From Sphingobacterium griseoflavum (lineage in GTDB: Bacteria > Bacteroidota > Bacteroidia > Sphingobacteriales > Sphingobacteriaceae), in the NCBI RefSeq assembly GCF_014653155.1, contig NZ_BNAF01000007.1:124001-188000 (forward strand): a stretch of DNA of 64,000 bases. Direction: 5' to 3'. Below, piece after piece: positions 54,606 to 64,000 of this stretch. Both the position numbers and the translations under genes were made by a program. The first letter of the stretch is position 1. Every line of letters starts with the position of its first letter. Below the pieces are notes generated by a model. The model was not told the origin of the DNA. It did no database searches and saw only the letters and a list, made by a program, of their open reading frames with translations.

Positions 54606-55154
54606 ATGAAGCACATACAAATTGACAACCTAAACTTTGAACTGTTTATCGATTACGAACAGATCAAGAAGCGCATCAGGTTGATGGGGATAGACATCAG
54701 TGTGAAATACGCGGATAAGAATCCCGTCTTCATCGGCGTGTTGAACGGCTGCTTCATGTTTATGGCCGATCTCATGAAACAGGTACATGTTCCTTGCGAG
54801 GTCTCGTTTGTAAAGTTGGCTTCCTATGAAGGAACGCAGCAGGACAAGATAAACGAATTGCTCGGCGTGGGTATGAACTTGGAAGGGCGAGAGATTGTTA
54901 TCGTTGAAGATATTATCGACTCTGGAAACTCCCTGCAGTATACGATTGCGGCATTGGAGAGACTGCATGTCGCGAGTATCGCTGTATGTGCCCTGTTGAT
55001 GAAGCCCGACTGTCTTCAGCACGAGTTTGACAATATTATGTATGTCGGTTTTGAGATCGAAAAGGAATTTGTGGTAGGTTACGGCCTCGACTACAAGGGG
55101 CAATGCCGTAACCTTCGCGATATCTTTAAAAACGTGCCCGAAAGCAATAAGTAA
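54606..55154 (+). CDS. hpt: hypoxanthine phosphoribosyltransferase
   Basis: 182 aa from the ATG at 54606, one base after the transglycosylase stop. It salvages hypoxanthine and guanine with PRPP. Signatures: FIGVLNGCFMFMADL, the PRPP loop VIVEDIIDSGNSL, and the flexible-loop region SFVKLASYEGTQQ; FVVGYGLDYKGQCRNLRDI is the usual C-terminal purine-contact part. Normal length. Convergent with the AddB-like gene, with no clear terminator in the 24-base gap. Confidence 0.95.
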   Translation: MKHIQIDNLNFELFIDYEQIKKRIRLMGIDISVKYADKNPVFIGVLNGCFMFMADLMKQVHVPCEVSFVKLASYEGTQQDKINELLGVGMNLEGREIVIVEDIIDSGNSLQYTIAALERLHVASIAVCALLMKPDCLQHEFDNIMYVGFEIEKEFVVGYGLDYKGQCRNLRDIFKNVPESNK

Positions 55155-55178
55155 TATGCATCAGCAGTAACAGTGAAT

Positions 55179-58067
55179 CTAGGGATTACCTTCTTCCTCG
55201 TCCAATGGTGTCGCGTTGCGGTAGAACAGCGTATACGGATCTGAAGGATAGACGACAGCATTCGCATGATGCTTAAACGGTATGTTGGGGTCGAATATTT
55301 CCTCCAGTGTTTTGCGCAAGAAGGGTACAAAGGTGTCTTTCGCCATTTGAAGCTGTTCGCCTTCCAATGTATCTTTTGCGGTATGGAACAACGTGCCGTC
55401 TTCCCGCATTTTCCGAGCAACATAAAGGTGGGGTTCAAGTTGTGTCCTCCCTGTCACCTGTTCGAAAACATAGGCATAGAACAGGGTCTGTAGCAAAGCT
55501 TTGTTCGTGGTGTTGGGACAGAATACATTATCCAAACTGTTGAAAACAACACTGTCGCCCCCTGTTTTGTAATCCACAATACGCGTGCTAACCTGCCCAT
55601 CCGCGGTAATGACTTCGTCTACCCGGTCAATAATACCAAATAGACGTACGCTTTCTTGTCGGCCATCCACGGTGATCGGAAAGTCAAGGAGATAGTCTTC
55701 ATCGTTTTCCAGCTCGATAATACGGAATGCTTGATAGTTTTCCATATCATAATCGAGATACATGTGCACATAAGCACTGGCTATTTTATGCATGATACGT
55801 TGCATGCTGTTCAGTTCGTCCAGTGTTGTATAGGCAGAAAGGTATTGATTACCGATTTCCCGAACAACCAATTCGTCCACCTTTTCTTTTTTTTCGCGAA
55901 GTACCTCACTTTTTGTCCAGCTGGTGAGACCTTTATACGGTTTGAAGATGAGTTCCATGACTTGATGAATTACGGTGCCAAGCCTATTCATCTCAAATTC
56001 ATAGGAAATGACGGGCGGTTCTTTTATCTGCGCGACATGTTTTAGGAAAAACTGCAAGGGAGACTGCAGGTATGTCGTAATCGCTGTGGCAGATATTTTT
56101 CGGCGTTGCTGGAAGTACAAGCGCTGCATACTTTCCCATACAAGATCATTTTTTTCAATAACCAATTCGCTAGGAGAGGGCTGGAAGCGGATGGGCTGCT
56201 GCTGTGTATGCTGGACAAACCGAAATTTACTTTCAAACTGCAATTGTTTCACAAAGCGACTTTCTTCACCGCTACTACTTTCGCTTACCAAACTGTTGTA
56301 GAAAATATGAATACCTTCACTATACTGGAAGTGGCGATAGAAAAGATAAGCGGACAGGGCGTCTTGGTTTTCCATGACGGGGAGACCATAGGCCAAGCGC
56401 AGACTGTTCGGCAGGAAGGTGGGGGCATTTGAAGTTTTAGGCAGAATACCCTCGTTCGCGCCAAGAATGTAAACCTGGTCAAAATTCAAACAGCGGCTTT
56501 CCAAAAGGCCCATGATCTGTAGTCCGCGAAGCGGATCGCCCTCGATGGCCGAACTGATAGGTTGTATGGCCTTCCGAATGAGGCCAATTTGAAATAATAT
56601 CGATGTTGGACGAAGGTTGACCATGCCCAATTGAAGTTGGTTGAGTACTTTTTTGGTTTCTACCAATAGGTTGCTTTCGATTTGACCAATCCGATCTTCT
56701 TGATCCTGCGATGCAAGCAATTGATCTAGTAGCTCGTTTAACGTAGGAATGAATTGCTTTGGGTCAGCTACAGCCTCGAAAAAATGTGGCAACACACTGT
56801 CGGCAACGATAATATCCTGGATGTCGATTTCGAAAAGCTGCTTGTCGGCTATGTTATGCAATAGTTGCGATCGTTGCTCGCTGGCGAGCTTAACCAACGG
56901 ATGGTTGGCAAATGTTTCAAGAAGTTGAAAAGATATTTTTTTCTTTTTAAAATGCGAAAGTTCCTCCTGTACTTCCATCCACAGGTCCAGCAATCCATAT
57001 AATGGCGACTGGATCAAAGGGTAGCCGGTGGTTATGTTGGGTTTGGTATCTGGAAGACTTTGTAACAAGGGGACCAGCAAACTCTCATCTGCCAGTAAAA
57101 TGGCGGTACTACGTTCTGCGTCCTGCTGTGCTTTCAGGATATCATGAAGCAGCTTTGTTTGGCTGTTTTTTCCTGCGGCGGCATACAGATGCACCGCAGA
57201 CGTTCGGTTGCCGATGATATGTGGCGCTTCCCCTAGCGCATTCATCAATCCGTGGTCTAATATGTTACGGCGGATGAACAAACCTGCTTCCTGCTGCTGA
57301 TCATCTACATAGTAGGCATCAGTATCAAAATAGAAAATTGCACACTGCTCGGTTTGCCACGTTTTAAAAAGGTGGACTTCGGCCTTGTTGAGCGCATTAA
57401 AGCCAACAAATAAAACGCATTGGTAACGCTGCACGAAGTTTGGATCGGCTACGTTTCCTTCCACAAGATCACGGTATAAGGTCGGATAGTTCAGTTGCTT
57501 TTCCTGCTTGAGCTTCTCCTTAAATCGTCGATACAACACAGGAAGGCGTTTCCACAAGCTTAGGAAACGTTGCTGCATGCCGCTATGGCTGGCGGTGCTA
57601 AAGGATTGCCAAAATTGTCTGATAAACCGTTGTTGCTCGTCCGTAAAATGCTGGAACGCGATGTCGATCTGGGTGCTATCATACAGCTCCATGAAAATTT
57701 CGTCAATATTGACCAGCTCATAGTCCAGTTGTCCGAAATCGCTCAAGATAATTTCTGCGATGGGATAAAACTCTTCCATGGTCTCTGGGCTAGCACCCTC
57801 CTGCAACAGAAGTTCGTTGTGCAGTTCAAAAAGATAAAAGAACTGTGTCAATGGACTGGCCTCCGTTTCTTGGGTGGCCTGGCGCAAAAATTCTTGGATG
57901 GTAAAGAACTGTGGCGACCAAATGGCGCGGCCATATACCTCAGAAAGGTGTTTTTTGAGGTAGGTGATAGGGCGTTTATTGTTGAACACGATCGCCACAT
58001 CCGCAAGTTCGTTGCCAAATCGTTTTTCAATATCTTCTGCAACTAGGCGTAGAAATGGAGCATTCAT
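55179..58067 (-). CDS. addB: AddB/RecB-like protein with PD-(D/E)XK nuclease domain
   Basis: 962 aa. The middle part carries remnants of UvrD-like helicase motifs (GLLESRCLNFDQVYILGANEGILP, typical of AddB), and the C-terminal third has the nuclease core: LFGIIDRVDEV (Asp) and RIVDYKTGG (D-x-K). Follows the AddA-like helicase by 64 bases on the same strand. Together they form a two-subunit helicase-nuclease for double-strand break processing, the Gram-positive/Bacteroidota counterpart of RecBCD. No Walker A was seen, as in inactive-helicase AddB subunits. The iron-sulphur cysteines of Bacillus AddB are not apparent. Confidence 0.85.
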   Translation of the reverse strand: MNAPFLRLVAEDIEKRFGNELADVAIVFNNKRPITYLKKHLSEVYGRAIWSPQFFTIQEFLRQATQETEASPLTQFFYLFELHNELLLQEGASPETMEEFYPIAEIILSDFGQLDYELVNIDEIFMELYDSTQIDIAFQHFTDEQQRFIRQFWQSFSTASHSGMQQRFLSLWKRLPVLYRRFKEKLKQEKQLNYPTLYRDLVEGNVADPNFVQRYQCVLFVGFNALNKAEVHLFKTWQTEQCAIFYFDTDAYYVDDQQQEAGLFIRRNILDHGLMNALGEAPHIIGNRTSAVHLYAAAGKNSQTKLLHDILKAQQDAERSTAILLADESLLVPLLQSLPDTKPNITTGYPLIQSPLYGLLDLWMEVQEELSHFKKKKISFQLLETFANHPLVKLASEQRSQLLHNIADKQLFEIDIQDIIVADSVLPHFFEAVADPKQFIPTLNELLDQLLASQDQEDRIGQIESNLLVETKKVLNQLQLGMVNLRPTSILFQIGLIRKAIQPISSAIEGDPLRGLQIMGLLESRCLNFDQVYILGANEGILPKTSNAPTFLPNSLRLAYGLPVMENQDALSAYLFYRHFQYSEGIHIFYNSLVSESSSGEESRFVKQLQFESKFRFVQHTQQQPIRFQPSPSELVIEKNDLVWESMQRLYFQQRRKISATAITTYLQSPLQFFLKHVAQIKEPPVISYEFEMNRLGTVIHQVMELIFKPYKGLTSWTKSEVLREKKEKVDELVVREIGNQYLSAYTTLDELNSMQRIMHKIASAYVHMYLDYDMENYQAFRIIELENDEDYLLDFPITVDGRQESVRLFGIIDRVDEVITADGQVSTRIVDYKTGGDSVVFNSLDNVFCPNTTNKALLQTLFYAYVFEQVTGRTQLEPHLYVARKMREDGTLFHTAKDTLEGEQLQMAKDTFVPFLRKTLEEIFDPNIPFKHHANAVVYPSDPYTLFYRNATPLDEEEGNP

Positions 58068-58131
58068 AAGACGTATTTAAATCGTAATAACGGCATATAT
58101 AATTGTTGATTGTTGCACATGTCACATAAAC

Positions 58132-61100
58132 TTAGATGACTTCGACGAGTTCGTTGGTCTTGGCATAATAAAGGTAGCCGCGCACCTGCCGGTAGCCAAG
58201 GTTGATCAAGGCTTTTTTGTAATGGTCTACTTGCCATTGATGCTCGGCGTAGTCTCCTTTTGTAAATTTAAAGTCCAGAACGATCGTTTCATCAGGGCTG
58301 GTGAACACTTTATCGGGACGGATGGTTTCTCCGCTTTCTAAAATGATACTCGCTTCATTCCAAGTCTTATACGAGCCGGTGAGCCATTGGTGTATTTGTG
58401 GATGATGCCAAATGCGATGGATCTCCTCCAGTAAAAGCGGACGATCCCCAGTCGTAAGGATACCTTCTTGAATATAGCGATCTATCATCGGTATGATACC
58501 CCGTTCTTCGGAGACCTCCGAAATTATTTCGTGCGCAAGGATACCATACTGCGCAGCTTTCTCCAGCATTAATATGTCGTTTACATGCCGTTTGGTCGAC
58601 CTCTCGAACGCTTTTTCTAGTTCATGGGATATAGGATAGCTCGTGAGAGCAATGTGTCGTTGGTTAGAAGAAGCGTGGTCCGATAAGTCGTTTTGATAAC
58701 GGTCCGGTGCAACGGAAAGTGGGGGATCGGCATCAATCAGAAGATGGTCGTTAGCAAACGGAAAAGGTGCATCGTCAGCCTTTAAACTTTTAAACAGCAG
58801 GTCGCTGATGTATTCATTTTTGATATCCATGTGGATGGCACCACTCTTCTTATCCTCAACTTCCTTGAAAGATGGTGCAAGGATATATAGATGTTGAATG
58901 GCACGCGTGGTGGCCACATAAAGCGTGTTCAGAGCATCCATGTAATTAAAGAGCATTTCTTCAAAATACTGCTTGTAGAAAATGGATCTGCCAACACTGC
59001 TGTTATATTTGATAGGAATCTTGCCTAAGCTATGGAAGGGTGTTTCCGCGGTATCTATCCAAAAGTCGCCATTTAGCTTACCGTCCAGATCCCAAGAACA
59101 GAAAGGAAGGATAACCACTTCATAGGCCAAACCTTTGGATTTGTGGATCGTGGTTACCTCGATCGCATCTACCTTGCCATTAAACGGTAAAGACGCCATT
59201 TGGCCATCTTCTTCCCAATATTGCAAAAACTGGGTGATACCGCGCTCGCCATTGGCCGAAAAATTGGATACCATATCTTTGAATGCCAAGATGTAGGGTA
59301 GATGAATGTTCCCTTCTTCGTGTAGGCCAAATATTTCGATGAGCTGTTCGACCAGATGCACCAATGGTGACTGCTGTAACAACGGCCACTGGTCTATAAG
59401 TTTTGTCGGTAAAATTGCGCGCAACGCCTGAAGATCGTTTTGCTTAAATGCCATCCAATAGGCGGCATCGAATGGCTTTTGGCTTTTGATCAATTGGTAG
59501 AGATGGGCCATCTTCGCGCGATAGATGGTATGTTTATCGGAACTGTAAACAAGAGCTTTTAACGTTTCTAACAGTAATAAGATCGCGTCATTAGCGGCCA
59601 ATGATAGCGCATCCCCCGAGATAACCTCAAACGTGGCGTCTGTTTGGTTTTTATAGTCCATCAACCTTTCTATGACAAGTCTTGCTTGCGCATTGCTGCG
59701 TACCAAGATACCGATCTGTTTGGGTTGATAGCGTTCCGTTTTTAACCAATTTCCTATCTTTTCACACATGAGCTTCAGCGCCGCCTCCACGACTTGATTT
59801 CTGCGCCAGCGGCCATCGCTAACAGGAAGGTATTGTATCTCTATGCTGCCTTGCTGATGTGATTCATGCAAGCGATGCTCCGGGATGTTTTGTTGGCTTT
59901 GCGCATAGGCTTTTATAAGCATGTCACTGTTGCCTGATGCCAACCACCATGCCTTCGCTTCCATATCGCTTTCCAAACTTTCTTCGACTTTTTGGTTAAG
60001 CACTTCCTGCAGCATTTTTGGCAAGATTTCAAACAGATGGTTGTTCAAACGGATAATATTCGGATAACTTCGAAAATTGATCGCCAGCGATCCGTTTTCA
60101 ATGAATTGCGCCTTTTGCGCTGCCGAAAGGTGGAAGGCTGTGGCAACCTGCTGCTCTACTTGCTGCAGCAAGATACGCCAATCGCCGTTTCGCCAACGGT
60201 AGATACTCTGCTTCACATCGCCCACAACCAAGTGTTCGCTGACCTTTTGCTGTGCATTGCCCAACGCATTGATCAGCAAAGGGCTGTAATTTTTCCACTG
60301 GATACGCGAGGTGTCCTGAAATTCGTCAAACAAAAAATAACGGTACCGATTGCCTATCTTTTCCCATATGAAAGTTGGATCATTTTGAGCGTCTAAACCC
60401 AAACGGTTCAGTAATATCTGCGAGTCAGATATAAGCTGGGCTGCATTTTCTTTTCGCCAGAGACGCAAAAGATCACTCATCTCCTTTAGCAGCCTAAGGA
60501 AGTAGAGGTTGTTTGCCACCGCCTGATACGCGATAAAGGTCGGGAAGAGGCTATACAATTCTTCTATTTGTTTCAGAATCGGTAAGAGCGCCGCACGGAC
60601 GTCTTCACGATGGCTCTTGTCGGCCATCGTGAAGGCGTCGTCGTTGTTCGGCAAGTCGAGGTATTTGTCGAAAACTTTTTGTAACGAGCTGGGTGTTTCT
60701 TTGTGGATCTTCGGATTGATTTTACTGGCCGAAAACAGTTTGTTGCGTGATTTCCCCTTGAGCTCCTCTGCCGATAGCTGAAAGCTTTGAAAGGTTTGTG
60801 CAAATGTTTGGATGCTTGTGCTTAAGCTATCCAAAAAAAGATCGGTTTTCGATTGGATCTCCTTATTGAGCAGACTGAAGAGTTCATGTGGGTTGGCAAC
60901 GCTGAGGTGTGCATCAAATTCTTGGAAATTTTCTGTGAAGATAAGCCCTGCTAGACTAAGAAGCTGCTGTCGGTAGTTCCAGTTTTCATTGTTGGCAATC
61001 TTCTTGTCGGCATAATCCATGATCCAAGCCAGTAGGTCGGGTCTATCGTCGAGCAACTGGTTGAGCATGATAGAAAGATCCTGTTTAACCTTTGCCGTAT

Positions 61101-61521
61101 TCATTTCAATCTTATAGGCAGCGTCTAGGTTGAGCTCGTAAGTGAAGCTACGGATCACTTTTTGCGAAAATCCATCAATGGTGCTGATCGTAAAATGACC
61201 ATAGTTGTGCAAGATCTTGCGGTATACGCGATGTGCTTTTTCTTGCAGCTGTTGAGCGTTCCAGCTGAAAGATTGCTGCAGCAGCAGTTGTCGAAAATCA
61301 TCAATCTTACTGCTTTGATCGCCCAAGGCAAGCGCCTGCAGCACCGTTAGAATACGTTCTTTCATTTCAGCGGTCGCCTTGTTTGTGAAGGTCACAGCTA
61401 AGATTTCCCTATAGCTGTTTTCATTGGACAGCAGCAGGGTGATGTAATGCAGGGTTAAGCTGAAAGTCTTTCCAGACCCTGCCGACGCCTTTAATATTTT
61501 TAATGGGGCAACAGCAATCAT
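58132..61521 (-). CDS. addA: UvrD/RecB-like helicase-nuclease (AddA-like)
   Basis: 1129 aa from the ATG at 61521 (MIAVAPLKILKASAGSGKT); the frame is open to 61584. Walker A ASAGSGKT at 12-19, AVTFTNKATAEMKERI (motif Ia), FLFDEFQDTSRIQW (Walker B), VVGDVKQSIYRWRNGD, INFRSYPNIIRLN, EVTTIHKSKGLAYEVVILP and LYVATTRAIQHLYIL. The C-terminus has the PD-(D/E)XK core RPDKVFTSPDETIVLDFKFTKGDY. It unwinds and cuts DNA ends with AddB to load RecA. Divergent from rpsP. Confidence 0.92.
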   Translation of the reverse strand: MIAVAPLKILKASAGSGKTFSLTLHYITLLLSNENSYREILAVTFTNKATAEMKERILTVLQALALGDQSSKIDDFRQLLLQQSFSWNAQQLQEKAHRVYRKILHNYGHFTISTIDGFSQKVIRSFTYELNLDAAYKIEMNTAKVKQDLSIMLNQLLDDRPDLLAWIMDYADKKIANNENWNYRQQLLSLAGLIFTENFQEFDAHLSVANPHELFSLLNKEIQSKTDLFLDSLSTSIQTFAQTFQSFQLSAEELKGKSRNKLFSASKINPKIHKETPSSLQKVFDKYLDLPNNDDAFTMADKSHREDVRAALLPILKQIEELYSLFPTFIAYQAVANNLYFLRLLKEMSDLLRLWRKENAAQLISDSQILLNRLGLDAQNDPTFIWEKIGNRYRYFLFDEFQDTSRIQWKNYSPLLINALGNAQQKVSEHLVVGDVKQSIYRWRNGDWRILLQQVEQQVATAFHLSAAQKAQFIENGSLAINFRSYPNIIRLNNHLFEILPKMLQEVLNQKVEESLESDMEAKAWWLASGNSDMLIKAYAQSQQNIPEHRLHESHQQGSIEIQYLPVSDGRWRRNQVVEAALKLMCEKIGNWLKTERYQPKQIGILVRSNAQARLVIERLMDYKNQTDATFEVISGDALSLAANDAILLLLETLKALVYSSDKHTIYRAKMAHLYQLIKSQKPFDAAYWMAFKQNDLQALRAILPTKLIDQWPLLQQSPLVHLVEQLIEIFGLHEEGNIHLPYILAFKDMVSNFSANGERGITQFLQYWEEDGQMASLPFNGKVDAIEVTTIHKSKGLAYEVVILPFCSWDLDGKLNGDFWIDTAETPFHSLGKIPIKYNSSVGRSIFYKQYFEEMLFNYMDALNTLYVATTRAIQHLYILAPSFKEVEDKKSGAIHMDIKNEYISDLLFKSLKADDAPFPFANDHLLIDADPPLSVAPDRYQNDLSDHASSNQRHIALTSYPISHELEKAFERSTKRHVNDILMLEKAAQYGILAHEIISEVSEERGIIPMIDRYIQEGILTTGDRPLLLEEIHRIWHHPQIHQWLTGSYKTWNEASIILESGETIRPDKVFTSPDETIVLDFKFTKGDYAEHQWQVDHYKKALINLGYRQVRGYLYYAKTNELVEVI

Positions 61522-61716
61522 GCTATGAAGGTAAGAAGTTAAGACTGGATTGTGAAGGGGGCAGCTGTCAAAGTTGTTCGACAATTCTCCACATGACTAT
61601 GAATCGGGCTGAAAATAAGGCCTTATTGGAAGGCTAAGTAGGTCGGATGTATCTTTTTGGAGCAATGCGATTTTCAGCACACTCTTTTTACTTTTTAATT
61701 TTCACATTTTAATTAT

Positions 61717-61724
61717 TATCTTTG
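61717..61724 (+). promoter_or_regulatory. rpsP promoter, -7 box TATCTTTG
   Basis: Perfect TAnnTTTG, 56 bases before the rpsP ATG; the region upstream is T-rich without a clean TTTG -33 box. Confidence 0.55.
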
Positions 61725-61780
61725 CATCCCCTCTTGCATGAAGCACGGGGGATATGTTGAATACATAACACAAATAAAAC

Positions 61781-62311
61781 ATGGCAACTAAAATCAGATT
61801 GCAAAGACACGGTAAAAAAGGAAAGCCTTTTTACCACGTAGTAGTAGCCGATTCACGTGCTCCACGTGATGGTAAATTCATCGAGCGTATTGGCTCTTAC
61901 AACCCGAACACAAACCCTGCAACCATCATTTTGGATTTTGACAAGGCGTTGGATTGGGTAAACAAAGGAGCACAGCCTACGGATACGGCGCGTACGATTC
62001 TTTCTGCCAAAGGTGTACTTTACAAAAAACACTTACAAGGTGGTGTTAAAAAAGGTGCATTTGACGATGCTAAAGCGGAAGAGCTATTTGCAACATGGTC
62101 GGAAGGAAACGATGCAAAAGTTGAAGGTAAAAAATCAAGCTTAGCGCAAACTAAAGACGATGCTAAGAAAGCTGCTTTAGCTGCTGAAGCGAAGAAAAAT
62201 GCGGACAAAGCAGCAGCGGTAGCGGCGAAAAATGCCCCTGTTGCTGAAGAAGCGCCAGCTGCTGAGGAAGCAGAAACGGAAGCGCCTGCAGAAGAAGAAA
62301 CTGAAGGATAA
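61781..62311 (+). CDS. rpsP: 30S ribosomal protein S16 with long acidic/alanine tail
   Basis: 176 aa. The S16 core is residues 1 to about 80: [41 protein letters not shown]. The remaining 95 residues are an Ala/Lys/Glu-rich tail ending in an acidic run ([16 protein letters not shown]), roughly doubling the usual length; such extensions are known in Bacteroidota S16. S16 helps assemble the 30S body. rimM follows after a terminator-like hairpin. Confidence 0.96.
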   Translation: MATKIRLQRHGKKGKPFYHVVVADSRAPRDGKFIERIGSYNPNTNPATIILDFDKALDWVNKGAQPTDTARTILSAKGVLYKKHLQGGVKKGAFDDAKAEELFATWSEGNDAKVEGKKSSLAQTKDDAKKAALAAEAKKNADKAAAVAAKNAPVAEEAPAAEEAETEAPAEEETEG

Positions 62312-62331
62312 TTTTGTATTCATACAGATTC

Positions 62332-62373
62332 AAAAAAGCCGAACCCTTAGGATTCGGCTTTTTATTTTTTTTT
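62332..62373 (+). terminator. terminator between rpsP and rimM
   Basis: AGCCGAA/TTCGGCT stem with a 9-base loop, then TTTTTATTTTTTTTT, ending 16 bases before rimM. It should reduce rimM relative to the highly made S16. Confidence 0.85.
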
Positions 62374-62388
62374 AGTAGTTAGTAGATC

Positions 62389-62922
62389 ATGGAATTGAAA
62401 GAGGCTTTTTATATAGGATATATCACCAAAACGCGCGGATTGAAGGGTGAGTTACAGTTGTATTTCGAATTTGAGGATTACATGGATCTCGAGTTTGATG
62501 TGCTATTTTTGGAAATAAACAAAAAGTTGGTTCCCTACTTTGTAGATACCATCAAACTACAGAAAAATAGTACCGCGTACCTCAATCTAGAAGATGTTGA
62601 CCATATCGATAAGGCGCAGCCCTTAGTGAAGAAAAAAGCATATCTGCCACTTGATAAAATGCCGGAGCGTGATCCCGAAGATTTCAGATATTCCGACTTG
62701 ATTGGCTTTTTGGTAATCGATGAAGAAGAAGGGGAGATTGGTGAGATCACCCATGTGCAGGAGCTTCCTCAGCAATTTATGGCGACGGTAGATTTCAACG
62801 GACAGGAACTGTTGTTTCCCCTGAATGACGACCTGATCCTCGGAATCGATGCCGAAGCGAAAATTATCGAAGTAGATTTGCCTGAAGGGTTGGTAGATCT
62901 ATACCGGGAGACCAAGGAATAG
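62389..62922 (+). CDS. rimM: ribosome maturation factor RimM
   Basis: 177 aa. Two domains: the N-terminal RimM domain (FYIGYITKTRGLKGELQLYFEF) and the C-terminal PRC-barrel-like part (YSDLIGFLVIDEEEGEIGEITHVQELPQQFMATV, FPLNDDLILGID). RimM binds S19 and assists assembly of the 30S head. It sits downstream of rpsP but behind a terminator, so it depends on readthrough or a promoter inside the hairpin region. Confidence 0.95.
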   Translation: MELKEAFYIGYITKTRGLKGELQLYFEFEDYMDLEFDVLFLEINKKLVPYFVDTIKLQKNSTAYLNLEDVDHIDKAQPLVKKKAYLPLDKMPERDPEDFRYSDLIGFLVIDEEEGEIGEITHVQELPQQFMATVDFNGQELLFPLNDDLILGIDAEAKIIEVDLPEGLVDLYRETKE

Positions 62923-62944
62923 CGGTTAATTTATGCTTAGTAAC

Positions 62945-62997
62945 AAAAAGGCTAGATTCTTTCCGCCTTTGCGGATGAATCTAGCCTTCCTTTTTTA
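62945..62997. terminator. bidirectional terminator between rimM and glnS
   Basis: GGCTAGATTC (62950-62959) pairs with GAATCTAGCC (62977-62986); the loop holds a second small stem CCGCC/GCGG. A-run on one side, T6 on the other. Confidence 0.85.
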
Positions 62998-63011
62998 TTA
63001 AGTATCCTGTT

Positions 63012-64000
63012 TTAGCCCTTCTTAACCTCTTTTGCCCAAGAGTCTTTCAAAGTCACTGTTCTGTTGAATACTAAATTGTCGGTAGTCGACTTGCTGTCCA
63101 AGGTGAAATAACCAAGACGGATAAATTGATAGCCTTTTTTTGGCGTGGCTTCCATCAAATCTGGCTCAATATAAGCCTTTTCGATAATCGTTAAACTATT
63201 TGGATTGATCGATTGCTTGAAGTCTTCAGCTGCAGCAGGATTTTCATCATTGAACAAACGATCGTATAAACGTACTTCTGCCTCTTTGGCATGTTCCACA
63301 GATACCCAATGGATCGTCCCCTTTACCTTCAAGCCGGATGTGTCTTCGCCTGATTTGGAATTGGGAGCATAGGTACAGTAAATCTCGATTACCTTACCAT
63401 TTTCATCCTTCACAAAGTCGTTGCAGGTCACGATATAGGCGTGTTTCAACCGTACGGAAAGACCCGGACCCAATCGGAAAAATTTCTTTGGCGGCTCTTC
63501 CATAAAGTCATCACGCTCTATCCAAAGCTCTTTGCTGAATGGGATAACACGTGTGCCTTCGCCACCTTCCACTTCTGGATTATTCTCCCCGATAAGTTCT
63601 TCAACATGATCGTTGGGGTAATTCGTGATCACCATTTTGATCGGATCAAGAACGGCCATACGCCGCCAAGCGGAGTGGTTTAGGTCCTCGCGAATACAAA
63701 ATTCCAGCAGACTGACATCAATCATGTTTTCACGTTTCTGCACGCCGATGCGATCGCAGAAATTACGGATAGACGCGGGCGTGTAGCCACGTCTTCTCAA
63801 GCCCGAAATAGTCGGCATGCGTGGGTCGTCCCAGCTTTCTACATACTTCTCGTTCACCAATTGCAGCAGCTTACGCTTACTCATGACCGTGTAAGAGAGG
63901 TTCAAACGTGCAAATTCATACTGCTTGGAGGGGAAAATTTCCAGTTTATTGATACACCAATCGTATAAGGGGCGGTGCGGAATAAATTCGAGTGTACAGA
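63012..64000 (-). CDS. glnS: glutaminyl-tRNA synthetase, 3' part (cut by window end)
   Basis: The frame continues without a stop to the window edge, so about 329 codons of the C-terminal part are present and the catalytic N-terminus is outside. The class I signature VMSKRKL (KMSKS-type) lies in LSYTVMSKRKLLQLVNEKYV, followed by WDDPRMPTISGLRRRGYTPASIRNFCDRIG and the beta-barrel anticodon-binding domain (VIPFSKELWIERDDF, PDLMEATPKKGYQFIRLGYFTLD). These are GlnRS features and separate it from GluRS. Confidence 0.95.
   Translation of the reverse strand, partial: CTLEFIPHRPLYDWCINKLEIFPSKQYEFARLNLSYTVMSKRKLLQLVNEKYVESWDDPRMPTISGLRRRGYTPASIRNFCDRIGVQKRENMIDVSLLEFCIREDLNHSAWRRMAVLDPIKMVITNYPNDHVEELIGENNPEVEGGEGTRVIPFSKELWIERDDFMEEPPKKFFRLGPGLSVRLKHAYIVTCNDFVKDENGKVIEIYCTYAPNSKSGEDTSGLKVKGTIHWVSVEHAKEAEVRLYDRLFNDENPAAAEDFKQSINPNSLTIIEKAYIEPDLMEATPKKGYQFIRLGYFTLDSKSTTDNLVFNRTVTLKDSWAKEVKKG

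Noticed and set aside
1..64000. tRNA genes, CRISPR arrays, insertion sequences or prophage
   Set aside because: No cloverleaf, regular spacer-repeat pattern, transposase, integrase or phage structural gene was recognised on reading the window.

Overview
The window comes from a Bacteroidota chromosome, most likely Sphingobacteriaceae (Sphingobacterium or a close relative). Grounds: four SusC/SusD pairs, the gldKLMN type IX secretion cluster, a DUF4271-hemD pair, an ECF sigma/FecR couple of the Bacteroidota type, almost no Shine-Dalgarno sequences, and promoters matching the Bacteroidota consensus TTTG-N(about 19)-TAnnTTTG. Genus is an inference from gene content. No tRNA, rRNA, CRISPR array, insertion sequence or prophage was seen.

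Layout. 1-6.4 kb: housekeeping genes (amidohydrolase, acylphosphatase, polysaccharide flippase, dusB, tag, DUF4271 protein, hemD). 6.7-11.3 kb: gldK-gldL-gldM-gldN, the core ring and motor of the type IX secretion/gliding machine. 11.4-12.3 kb: a JmjC/cupin_8 dioxygenase-like gene. 12.3-15.65 kb (minus): a shortened trp operon, trpE-small ORF-trpG-trpC. Its leader holds a 20-codon peptide with three consecutive Trp codons, a perfect terminator hairpin and a competing antiterminator, that is, a textbook transcription attenuator. 15.7-16.4 kb: trmD, with a promoter so close to the ATG that the mRNA is probably leaderless.

17-34.5 kb: three tandem SusC/SusD import loci in one orientation, separated by long AT-rich leaders. 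The three susC genes begin with the same 21 bases and share a leader motif. One leader also carries a vestigial extra susC start; another intergenic region holds a C14 homopolymer inside a decayed reading frame. No glycoside hydrolase lies among them. 34.6-39.5 kb: an outer-membrane-type protein, then a TonB-dependent receptor and a beta-propeller phytase, a probable phytate-use pair. 39.7-49.1 kb: ECF sigma factor, FecR anti-sigma factor, STN-domain SusC, SusD, an HExxH metallopeptidase lipoprotein and a DUF4302 lipoprotein, a complete cell-surface-signalling import locus. 49.2-51.1 kb: two small membrane proteins and a GH130-type enzyme.

51.1-64 kb: housekeeping again: Mrp-type P-loop ATPase, a GT51 transglycosylase with a long AsmA-like N-terminal part, hpt, an AddAB-like helicase-nuclease pair (minus), rpsP, rimM, and the 3' part of glnS running off the window. 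The middle third is the accessory part: nutrient capture at the outer membrane under several kinds of control. The two flanks are ordinary chromosome.
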